The position numbers were made by a program, and so were the translations under genes. From positions 1-64,000 of the forward strand of contig JASANC010003853.1 in the NCBI GenBank assembly GCA_030248135.1: 64,000 bases of DNA, given 5' to 3'. Positions within the stretch are counted from its first letter, which is position 1, and every line of letters begins with the position of its first letter. Below are positions 34,072 through 44,200 of the stretch, one piece after another. The stretch comes from Theristus sp. LFF4_11. Its lineage: Eukaryota; Nematoda; Chromadorea; Monhysterida; Xyalidae. The notes beneath the pieces were generated by a model that was not told the DNA's origin, did not search any database, and was given only the letters and a program-made list of their open reading frames with translations.

Positions 34072-37000
34072 CACCGTCAGCGGATGTACACATTTTTTCA
34101 CAGCACACCAACCACGTCACCCGACCATTTCATCGTTAAGCGTGAATGGCTCCGCCGCTTCCCGCTGCATTTTCTCGCGTTGTGCAATGTAGCGACTCTT
34201 CGGCTCGTACGCACCGTCGTCGGCAACAGCCTGCGAAGAGACAACGAGAAACTGATTGATTGGTTGACGGTTGAATTGTGAAACAAAAAAAGCAAGTTGA
34301 AAAAAGGCGTTCAACAACCACAAACGCGTTTGCGCGCGAACGAAGCGAAAGCAATCACACAAATGCAAAATGTCTACTCAGTTTTTCAATAATTTCTGGG
34401 CAGCGGAGTGACGCTGCGATTGACTGGACACGCCAAGCCAAGTTCGATCAAGACAAAAAGAAGAGTCTCAAGAAAATGATCCCAAAGATGCTCAAGGCAG
34501 CACAAAATACGCCAATCGTAAGCCAAAAGTATCGCACCGAATCACGGTGCGGTTGTTTCTGTTTGCCCTGTTTGATGTATCGCGTCAGATTCTTGCGCTC
34601 CACACGACACCACGGCAGAATGTCAAGCACCTCATCACGAGTGAAGCCCATCGCAGTGCACTCGACGTACGTGTCACGCATCACCTGTCATTTCATTGAT
34701 TGATTGATTGAATGATTATTCAGTGAACAAACACTTTGAATCTGGCACGCTGATTGGCGGCTGCATCGAGCTTGCGTGACCAATCAGTGAGCCGCAGTTT
34801 CAATCGACGCTATAGCATAAAAGCGCCAATAACCAAATTCGACGTGGCAAGGCAATGGACGGTATCAAGTCAACCACTTGCCGCAGCTGAGAAACAGCAG
34901 CCACACAACCGACGCCAATGTCAATCATATCGTACAGTCGACCTCTAAACTATTGGAAATCAGCTGATTGGTTGGCGATTACGGTATGCAAGCGATCTGT
35001 GCAAGCGAAACTCCGCCACCACAGCAATTTCCGCACAGAAAACATGCACACCATAATCGCCAACCAACCAATCAGCGGATTCCCTATAATTTGTAGTTCA
35101 GACTGTACCCGCTTGTGCGCGTTCCACATCGAGACGCCCTCGCGCAACAGTTCGTGCACACGACGGCGCGCTTGAACGAGCGCGATCTCGAGGTACGACT
35201 GTGTACGGCATAGTGAATGATGTCGATCGTCGATGGCAGCTTGGCCTGGATATTGGAAATAAAAAAAAACACTGAAATCGTTGTGAGACACGATGAACAT
35301 ACGACAGAACGGATCGTTGTATGGTAGTCCGATTTTTAGGATTCAGTACACTAAACAGCGTGTTCGAAACGCTGTGGTGCTCCAATCGGCAAACATTGCA
35401 CGCATGCAGTGTGTAAACTGGCACTACTGGCTGACGCAAAAATGGCGTTCTCACAGTAATTAGCACCAAATAGCTTTGTTGTGAAAAACGACATGCATTT
35501 TGTGAGACGTTTTGTTGCGACTAGTTAGGACGGTTCGAAAAACACACACACACGCGCGCACAGTAACCATTAGCCTGTGCGACCGTTCGAAAGCAAAAAA
35601 ATACAGTAGGTATTTCCGCTTCTCCAAACTGAAAGCCCGTTTCTGCCTCAGAATTAAAGTGCAGCCAATCACACAGCCAAAGCACACAAACTAGCAACCA
35701 ACCAGGAAACATCTTTCCATCATTCGTGATCTTCCAAAGGTACGGCCTCCAAGTCTCCTCTTTTTCGCCATCGTCTCCACCCTTCTCACCACTGGACGTT
35801 TGTCCCGCATGCACATTGCACGTGCAGTGGAAATAACCGTAATTGCCGTCTCTGCTGGCCAGTTTTCGCCGTAGGTCATAGTATTGGCCGGGCTGGCGGG
35901 CACTTTGAACATACCTGAAAGTGTGCCAAGTGGCATTCCAATTTTGAACAGTTGTTTCTTTTCATCAGCATAAATCCTAATGGCAACACTGTGAACCCAT
36001 GGCGTTCAGACTGCGTTATGTACCATATTAGGTCTCCCCTGAGTCCAGTTTTATAAAACTTAGCAGTCCAATAGCGCTACACCACTGAATGCCAAAATAA
36101 ACGAGTCAACAAATTTCAGTTTCCTCACATCACGTTGAAGAGCAGCCACTGGGTCGATAATCGAAACTACGAAGCTTCATTATTTCATACAGGGGTTCAG
36201 TGGTGTAGCACTATTGAGCTATTATAAAAATGGCCCATGGGCATTTTAATGCCCATACCTAATCACGTATTCAAATGTGCATGGTGTTCACAAACAACAC
36301 AACCATGCACAGCGCAGTCAAAAACAATACAACCACCGACGAGAACGCACCACACTGGCGCCGAGCCACGAGTGGTTTTGCCGGCGAATATTTGCGGCAA
36401 ACCATTGGCGGCTTTCAGCTGAAAAAAAATTATTTTTCTCTGCAAAAACACAGCCTTTTGAGTATCCGACAAACCCGATTCCGGTTTATTCTTCTTCAAA
36501 AATGCAGAGTTGCCAATAAAGTGACCGGTTTAAAGAATTACACTGCACTTCGCAAACTCATTGCGTGAAATGCCGCACGCTGCTTCGCTATGATCATTTG
36601 GTGTTGTTGTATCAGTCACCGACACCAACAAAAGTTATTCCACAGCGCAAATGCATCGGTCCATCCATCCAATTTATTTCGCAAAAAGCAGGAAACACCG
36701 ATAAAACTGCATGAACAGCTTGTACATAATTTGCGTCGTTTGGAGACGCAAATTATTGGCAATACGGAGCGTCAATATTGGCGACCTGTGTGGCGGCCGG
36801 TTGGTGTCCCAGAATGGCGGACACGACACGCCACGTGCGTCCAATCGGTTTGCTGGCGTCGAAATTCGGGTGTGTCAAACGATGGAACGCCAGTTTGTTC
36901 TGGAAAAGTACGACAAATCCAACCATCCATCCATTTTATTTCGCGAAAAAGCAGGAAACTCCGATAAAACTGTATGAACCGCATGTAATTCGGAGACACA

Positions 37001-40000
37001 AATGGCATAACAAGGCAATTTCCATTAAATCGGATGCTGCACACAAGCAACAAACGAAACATACAGGCCCTCGTGCCATTATTTCACTGTTTCTTTGTTT
37101 GCGAATTGTGCAACATTGGACGGAGGACACACAAATGCTGGAAGAAATCCACCGACTTCAGAGACAAACAAAACTTGCTACAACATCTGATCAAAGTCAG
37201 TCCCCACCTGACCAAGATGCAACCAGCAATCAGCAACACAGAACTACACGAACCCTCTCTGAGAACTGCTGACCACACAAATGGCACGCAAATCGATCCA
37301 CCGCCTCCATGTTGCCGTGCCCACCGCGTTTGTTGCATTTCACGCAAATCAAATCGCTGCCACAACTCCTGCAGACACTGTTGTCCTGCAACAAGTCGCA
37401 GGATGAAACATCGAACAATTGAGAGTGAATTGGAACCCCAAAAGGGCAAAAGCCTCAGTCAAACTCAGCCAATCGAATTCTGACCGCATCTCAAACAACC
37501 CAACCGAACCTATACAAGTGAACAGATTTTGGATTCTATAGTTCAATCTGAACACTGAACCAACCAAGTTGTGGGATGGTTCTCTGCATTTCGGCCTGGC
37601 CCCCTGGGTGGCCTCCAAAACCATGGAGCCAATGCCAATCAATCAGCGATCCAGAAAAAAAACTTATGAAAAGATATTGAACTTCACCGCCTTGCCACAA
37701 CAACTGTCGCGTTTGTAGCGCAGGTGTAGGGCCTTTGTCTACCATTCTGTAGGTGGAAAGTTTGAACCCCGCTGCGGACAAGACACACAATGGAGAAACG
37801 AAAGTGACCAATAACAACTAATGGTCCACTCCCTCTAGAACCGAGGGTAAATTGGACTCGGGGCAGTATTGCTCGTTTCTGCCGGAGTTTGGCACCTTAT
37901 GGTTTCCAGAACCGGCGCGCAAACAAATAAATAAATAAACTGGCGAGCAGATGCGGACAAATTGTGCACTGAATGACAAACATGCATTACCAGCATTCTG
38001 TCAGTCGACTCAGCCAATTGCGGCATCGTTTCGTCGCACTTTTTCTGCTCTTCATTCTGCTGAGGCTCTGCTTTGACAGCTTCTTGCAATAAACGACACA
38101 GTTTGTTGGAGCGTCGATGACGCGAAAGGTGAGCCTGCAAAACGGTGTTTTTCAGTCGAAGGAATGCGAACGGAGAACCGGTGTACAACGTTTTGGTTTG
38201 CGGTATCTACCGTATCTACTGGGTCTCAGCACGATCTCATTGCATCTTTCGTGGTCGTCGTGGTGACTCGTGGAGTTGGAAATGAAAAAAAACGAAAATT
38301 TCGAACAGAGCTCTTCTATACAGTCGGCAGATCGTGTCGAGACCGTTCACCAAGAAGTTCTCACAATTGACATTTCACCTTTTCGGGCAAATATGTGCTG
38401 TAAACGTGCGTTTCTTTAATCGTTGCACAGTGATCAAAGAAGTTTGAGAATAATAAAGTAACAATGAAAACCTGTGATCTGAATAACGAGCCGCACACAC
38501 AACGATGACACGGTTTCCTCTGTTCGCTTGTTCCGCTGTTGAACTTCGGGGTTGACCGGTCTGTAAGTTTTTTTGGGAGATGCAGGATCAGCGGAAAACC
38601 TTTCTTGTGCTCTTTGCTCCTCTGAACCTCACTGATTAGAATTATTACGGTTGCTGCAGCTTTATTTCACGATCTTTCCCGTTCGTTCCAGAAACACAGT
38701 TTATTGCTCAGCATCGAAAACACGATTCAACGACTTGCACCAAGTGATACTACAGCAAAAGTGAACACTAATACAAAAACTGTAAAACCAGCAGATACGT
38801 GACGCATTATATCCACTAACAACGCATGCTACCAACAGACACTCAAACAACATAATCTCAAACAACACAATGTTACATGAAGCTTTAAGCTACCACAGTG
38901 TAAGCTTAGCACCGACAGTGCACACGTTGTAATAGTTACACGTTGTATCAAGCGTATAGTGTAAGCTAACTGTTACGTCACGACACTCACTGGGATGATT
39001 CATTAGACCAAAACCAAACACTTGAACTGCACACATGATCTCAACATCGCACACAAGCAAACAAATCGCACGCCAAAGGCGACTTCGCAAAACATACTGC
39101 AGCAAATTGATTTCACACTTGCAACACATATTGAAAAGATTGTCATAGAAAAGCCGTCGTCATTCATTCTGTTGAAATTTTAGGAAGCATCGCCAGAGCC
39201 CAATGAGAAACAACATGGACAACGACGCAGCCTCCTACACAGCGTCCCCACACCCGACCGAGCCCTGCTCGATCGGCCAAATTGCGTCACTAGACCTTTC
39301 CCATCTGTCGTTCAACAATGCCCAAATGCGAGAAAACGCACCAAACGTGCGCACGCGCGCTGCCGACGTGGCGTCGTCGCGATTACAAGTGACGCGCGTC
39401 TTGTTCAGCGCAGCGTTGTGCGCCGCCGAACGCAGATGAACGACTAGATCATGCTGAAAGGATTTGGAATATGAAAATGCCAAGCCATCCTGTTGCTCGA
39501 GTTTTCCCCTCCACTCCTCACTTTTATAAAACTGTGGCCACAGGCTTGTCTCAAAATTACGATGAAAGAAAGGCTGCAAGTCAATCGTGACATTTTAACG
39601 AAATTACACGTTACAAAATCGAAGAAACGTCAAAATTGAACAACTGATAAAAAACACGAACTGGTCCAGAAAACGGTTTGTCACAAACGCTGCAACGGAG
39701 TTCAAGCGCGATTTCGCGGCTGTCGTCGGTTTTTTCGACCTTGTTGACGTCGTATTTTATTGATTGAACATGTTTTTCAGAGGAATTGGAATGCGACGTC
39801 GACAATCGCTTCCGTTTGTTCTGTCTAGGGTTGTTAAAAAAAACAAAAATCGTCATTTTTGTTTTTTTTTTAAAAAAAAAAATTTTTTTTTTTAAAAAAA
39901 AAATTTCAAAAATCAAAGTTGTGCTAAATCAATCAGGGAGTCCGAAGAACCACATATGATATGCATGCGCCTCCCGAATGACTCCCGTATGGCGGAACTT

Positions 40001-40611
40001 TGCAGATTTTGTTTTGGTGACCTCAATTACCCCTTTTCCAAACCGTCACCATGCCTCTTCTTGTGTTTTGACCTCCAAAACGTCACTAATTGTCCCCAGC
40101 TAAGCTAATGCTAAAGTGAAGACAAACATACCGCCTTGAAATTCGATCAATTCTTCTGATGGTGTCGCGACGACACGACACGAAGCAGCAACCAGACAAC
40201 GTAGCGCTTGCAAACGGAGCAGCGAGCACAATCGGACGCTCTGCGAGGCGAATCGTCACCTTATCTGCATCGGAAATGGTAGGCTAAGCTTTGGGACGCT
40301 CAAAAACTTCATCGCAGATGTTGTCGAAGCCTAAAAGCAGTCGGTAAAACGGCCCAAAATCGACTGCTAAAGGTTTTACGAGGTATAATCAAAGAAAATT
40401 TTTGTTGAACTTTCGAAAAATTGTGCCAAAATTGAGGTTTTCAGAGCATATTAGAGGAAAATTTTTCGAATTTTTTTTTTTAAAAAAAAAAATCGGCATT
40501 TTTGTTTTTTTTTTAATCATTTTTTTTTTTAAAAAAAAAAATTTTCATTTTTGTTTAACAACCCTAGTTCTGTCGTAGTTTCATTTTCACAACACCGTTT
40601 TTGCGATTCAT
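29610..40611 (-). CDS. Unrecognised C2H2 and SWIM zinc-finger protein
   Basis: I do not recognise this as a named gene. Coding exons in transcript order: 40611-40567 joined (across a MITE) to 39817-39662, then 39453-39342, 38560-38472, 38134-37991, 37385-37254, 36899-36766, 35914-35703, 35245-35109, 34684-34538, 34230-34126, 33657-33564, 33253-33122, 32169-32030, 31606-31476, 31145-30832, 30684-30531, 30161-29977, 29698-29610; about 883 aa. Three C2H2-type fingers: CSVCDKPFSGP+HDLVVHLRSAAH, RCVCGSLFRSQ+AHLSRHRRSNKLC (variant), CHLCGQQFSER+NKLAFHRLTH, each cut by a phase-0 intron (+) at the same point. A CRSC..CVKC knuckle precedes finger 3. Two SWIM-like motifs, CDCAMF...CAH and CNCDQM...CMH, lie near the C-terminus, followed by an acidic tail. 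Junctions least certain: exon 2 donor, exon 6 donor, exon 12 acceptor. No transposase core is seen, so it could be a domesticated transposon protein or a regulator; both are inference. Confidence 0.75.
29731..29856 (+). mobile_element. SINE-A 3' fragment in an intron of the zinc-finger gene
   Basis: Body only: GGCACTTAATGACACAGAAA, GATGGGCGCCCCACTCGACG, CATCGCCTAAAATTCC, then an A/C-rich tail. The tRNA-like head is missing. Confidence 0.75.
30722..30822 (+). mobile_element. SINE-A 3' fragment next to zinc-finger exon 15
   Basis: ACTCGATGGGCGCCCTACTC to CCCAACAAACCAAAC. The tail ends about 10 bp before the exon 15 donor (exon edge 30832), so the element sits at the start of that intron. Confidence 0.75.
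32198..33085 (+). mobile_element. SINE-A copy split by hAT-like element H5
   Basis: Head at 32198-32311 with TGGCCTGGTGGTAGTG and GGATCGAGCCCC; body and CAA tail resume at 33001-33085. The interruption is the 32312-32999 element with its 8-bp duplication. Confidence 0.87.
32312..32999 (+). mobile_element. hAT-like non-autonomous element H5 (688 bp), nested in SINE-A
   Basis: Begins TAGAGATG and ends CATCTCTA, flanked by a perfect 8-bp duplication ATCCCACT (32304-32311 and 33000-33007). The interior TTTGACATAATTTTTCGAAA resembles H6. The outer termini differ from the TAGGG group. Confidence 0.86.
33888..33948. mobile_element. Decayed foldback hairpin
   Basis: CATTCATGAAGCA on the left and GCATGAATGGGCC on the right, around GCGTAGCTAC. 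A short or damaged member of the 2735 family in an intron of the zinc-finger gene. Confidence 0.6.
34005..34072 (+). repeat. CAA microsatellite
   Basis: About 22 uninterrupted CAA units within an intron of the zinc-finger gene. It produces long poly-Gln, poly-Thr or poly-Cys open frames that are not genes. No SINE head is attached. Confidence 0.9.
34935..35105 (+). mobile_element. CCAAT-carrying MITE inserted in a 5' splice site of the zinc-finger gene
   Basis: Ends CAGTCGACCTC and GTTCAGACTG with TA at 34933-34934 and 35106-35107; arms CAGCTGATTGGTTGG and CCAACCAATCAGC; core AAACTCCGCCACCACAGCA. On the minus strand exon 8 ends at 35109 and the donor reads GTACAG, so its T lies in the TA duplication and CAG is the element's end. 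Confidence 0.84.
37694..37940 (+). mobile_element. SINE-B copy, antisense in the zinc-finger gene
   Basis: Head GTCGCGTTTGTAGCGCAGGT and B box AAGTTTGAACCCCGC (one change), ending in AAATAAATAAATAAA. Complete copy. Confidence 0.85.
39826..40566 (+). mobile_element. hAT-like non-autonomous element H6 (741 bp) in a coding exon
   Basis: Begins TAGGGTTGTTAAA and ends AACAACCCTA, flanked by a perfect 8-bp duplication GTTCTGTC (39818-39825 and 40567-40574). On the minus strand the duplicated target GACAGAAC lies within the reading frame of the zinc-finger gene, 38 bp after its first ATG. No transposase frame. Confidence 0.88.
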
Positions 40612-41203
40612 TCTCTCTCATTGAGTGCTGATGAAACTGAAAAGACATTTGTTTATCATTTGTAGCTACAAACAAAAATTTCAGCTCCATAGCGTAGCGT
40701 TCGATTTGGTTTGAAAACAAATTGAATTTTTTTAAATTGATAAAAAATAAATAAAATTTCAAAAAAAATTACAAAAAAATCGGGATTTTTGCGTTTTTTG
40801 AACCCTCCTGTTGTTGAAAAAAAACATGGAAAAAGCAGACTCGCAAAGCCCAAAACCCGTTCGCTTTTTGCACGCGTGTTTGTGTTCGACCCATTCGTTT
40901 GCGAGCGGTTCTCAAAAAGCCGCTATTCTTCATGAAATGAGTGCCGAAAATTCAATCTTGTCTTGAACGCTTGACAAGCGTATAATAAGCGCGAGCAGCG
41001 CCAGTGCGTGCGCGCTCAATCATTTTTTTCTTCGTCTTTATTCTTTGCTCTCATCAGTCAGCAGACTTCAGAGTCAACATGATTGTTGTGTTTTTCAGTT
41101 TTTTCAGCTCCTATCCTCGTCGTCGTCAACTCACTCATTTGACTCGAGTCACTCGACGTCGACACCGTTGTGAAAAGCGCTTACACTTTTCAAAATTTCA
41201 ATC
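40612..41203. promoter_or_regulatory. Divergent promoter region, zinc-finger gene / ARPC2
   Basis: About 590 bp separate the minus-strand zinc-finger start (40611) from the ARPC2 start (41204). The interval must hold both 5' leaders and core promoters. GCGCGAGCAGCGCCAGTGCG near 40990 is the only GC-rich patch; I see no clear TATA box. Assignment as a shared promoter is inference from gene order. Confidence 0.45.
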
Positions 41204-44200
41204 ATGATTCTGTTGGAGATACAAAACAAAATTGTTGCAGAAACGTTGGAACTGAAGTTTTCCGCTGCGAAGTCGGGGTAAGTCACAACACTCGCAAACA
41301 CATTGTTTTTTCATTCATTCATTCATTCATTTGACATTGGCTTGATCAATTTTTTAGCCAAAAACCAGAGGCTGTGAACGTGATATTTGCCGACTTCGAC
41401 GGTGTTCTGTTTCACATTTCCAATATTGATTCCGGCGACAAATCGAAACTAAAGGTTCGTTCTAGTGTTGTTGTTTTGGTTTTATGGTTTTTTGTTTTGA
41501 TGATCGATTGTTGGTCTGATTGTTTGATCACGTGCAAAAGGCAAGGTCGCTGTCACACGCTCAAGCGGCATTCATGAAACAGTATTTAGTGACGCTTAGC
41601 TGTGTTAAAACATTGCTACGCGGTCACCATATACTGCTTCATGAATGCACCTTCAACCCTCGTGGTCGTGGATCGTGTGCCAGTCAACATTTTGTTTGGT
41701 TTGTCAGTCCCTTGCATTTTTTTTATCACACCACTGAATTTGCAGGTCAGCATTCAGCTGAAGTTTTTCGCCGAATTGCAAGCGCACGGAGCTGATCAGG
41801 TTGGTTTTCATTGAAATCGTGAATCGGAAAGTGCAATAAAAAACAAACAACAAATCGAATTTCTAATTGTTGGCTGGCTTCACTTCACAGGAAAAACAAC
41901 TTTTTTATGCCATCGGATGCAGCACTCATGCTGCTTAGCGAGTTAATAATGTTATCTCTTTATGCAGACATAAAAATGGTAAAGACAATTTTGCTTTTTG
42001 TCATTTTTATGTACATTTTTATGCGAAACATTAAAAAAACTTAAAAATTATTTTTTATGCGTCTTTTTTATGCATTTATCTTTTTTATGCATTTTTTGCA
42101 TTTATCTTTTGAAATCGACAGTTTTATCCTGTAATCAACGTTTCAATGTATAAAAACAAGTTTTCAAATGTCAGCCAAGTAAACCAACAGTGTAAATTAA
42201 CCAGACTGCAGTTTGGAATCTGGCAGGTCTGCGTATGAATCTCTAAACGTCTACCTTGCAAGGTAGCTAGGCATTCATCTGTGGCAGACTCTGTGAGTTT
42301 ATGTCTATGATACTGCCAGTCTGTTACTGCGCAACTTGGTATGACTTACATATGTACCTTTACACAGTACCGAAGATGTGAGGGGGTGTCCTTCCTAGCA
42401 CGAAGTTGGTGGAGGGGGGTGGGAGGTTCCGTGACACCCACCCCTCAAAACTCGAGACCCCCCGCCGTAGGTACAATACTTCCACATCCCCTTCATGACT
42501 CAGCAACCCGCCCCACCTCACTCACTGGTTTCGCGACAGCTAAAAACAGTTGCGGAAAAGTTCCTTGAAGTTATGCATTGTGCTGTTAAAGTTCGGAACA
42601 TGGCCGAGATCTCGCCTCCGTAGGTACTCCAACAACCCTTCACGACTCGACCCCCCCGCCCCCGTGGGTACCCCCTGCCAAAAAGTCTGTCATTTTCTGT
42701 GCTGCCTGCACAGTCTGTATTTTATTTCAAGTTGTCAGTCTGTAAGTCTGCCAGTGAGAGTCGGTTATTCTGAAGCTTGACAGTCTGTACTGAGTCAGCC
42801 AGTCTGTAAGTCGGTCACTTGGCAAAATTAGGTTTGTGTCGTGATCATCAATTTAATGTTTCTTTTTTATGCTTTGATTACTGCGAAAATCACAGACGCT
42901 AGTATAAAAAAGGAACATTAAATTAATGATCGCCTCATCTATCAAGATCTATCTCCAGAGCGTGTCTGTTCAATTGTTTGTGTATAATGTAATTGCACAA
43001 GGAAAATCTGTCTAACCTGCTAGTAACTTACTGTCAAACTAAGTGACTGCAAACCCACACACACTGCACTCACGTGCACACTGGCCCTGTACCGAAGATG
43101 AGGGGGAGTGGGGGTGTACCCACATTAGCACGAACTTGCGCCCTGTGGGGGGGGTGGGGGTCCTATGACACCCACCCCCCTAAACCCGGGACCTCCCGAT
43201 GGCTACCCCCCCACCCCCTTACCGACTCGGCACCTCCCCCCCCTCCGTGGGTACCCACTCCCCTCCCAAAATGTTCTCATAGTCAAAACTTTTGTTAAAA
43301 TCACGAATTTTTGTTCAATATGAGGTTATTTACTCTCACAACAAACAACTATATTAGCGAATTTTTTAAAATTTATAGTGTTTTTCACTGAAAAATTTGC
43401 AATAAAAATGCGGGTGGGGGAAGGGGGTGCAAAAACCGATTACCGTATTACCTCTAATAAACCCCCATGGGGGTTTATTTCTTCAGCGACTTCTGGGGGT
43501 GGGGGTTTATTTTGGGGGGGGTATTTTTGGGGGGGGGGTTTATTTGGAAACCATTTTAGGGGTGGGCAAAATGGCAAAAATACCTTCCATGGCAGGAAGG
43601 AAGTCGCAAATTCACCTTTTAAACTTCATTTTTAGGGCACAGTATATTAACAAAAAATGTTCAGCAGATCAAGGCGAATCGAATGGTTTTTTTATTTTTG
43701 TTGTAGCTTCATTAAAAAGCTGAAAAAACACTATTTTTTGAAAGGGTCCAAAAAAAACGGTTTTGGCCATTTTTGGGTCATAAATGATTTCGAATCAAAA
43801 AATAAATGTGATTTTCGGAATCAGCGCGTCAAGACGGTCAGAATGATGTATGATTTGTCTAAATTGGAAAAACTTTGCATTCTAGTGCCTAGGGGTGGGA
43901 GGGGTGGGACGGTATTCTCAAAAAGCCGATCTTAACAGCTCATAGACATCCAAATCATCATCAAGGTTTGTCGTCCGGCAGCGGCTGGATGGAGTTTTAC
44001 GCGAAACTGGCGAGTCACTGCAGAAAAACTTTCAGATTGCTCCCACCAATCTCCCACCAACCCACCAAGAGCACACCAGACCCGTTGTTCTGCTGTCCAC
44101 TTAACCATGACGAAACTGCAGAAAACTGAAACTGAAACACTGTTTTTATTCAAACCGCAGAAAAACTTTTCAAAAGAAACAAATTAACAGACAGAGCAAC

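Noticed and set aside
33845..34192. Open frames with long poly-Gln, poly-Thr and (antisense) poly-Cys
   Set aside because: They are three readings of a CAA microsatellite within an intron of the zinc-finger gene; no domain and no matching splice sites.
35691..35936. Alternative frame (MFKVPASPAN...) over zinc-finger exon 7
   Set aside because: Only the frame with GQYYDLRRKLASRDG and YFHCTCN joins in phase to both neighbouring exons.
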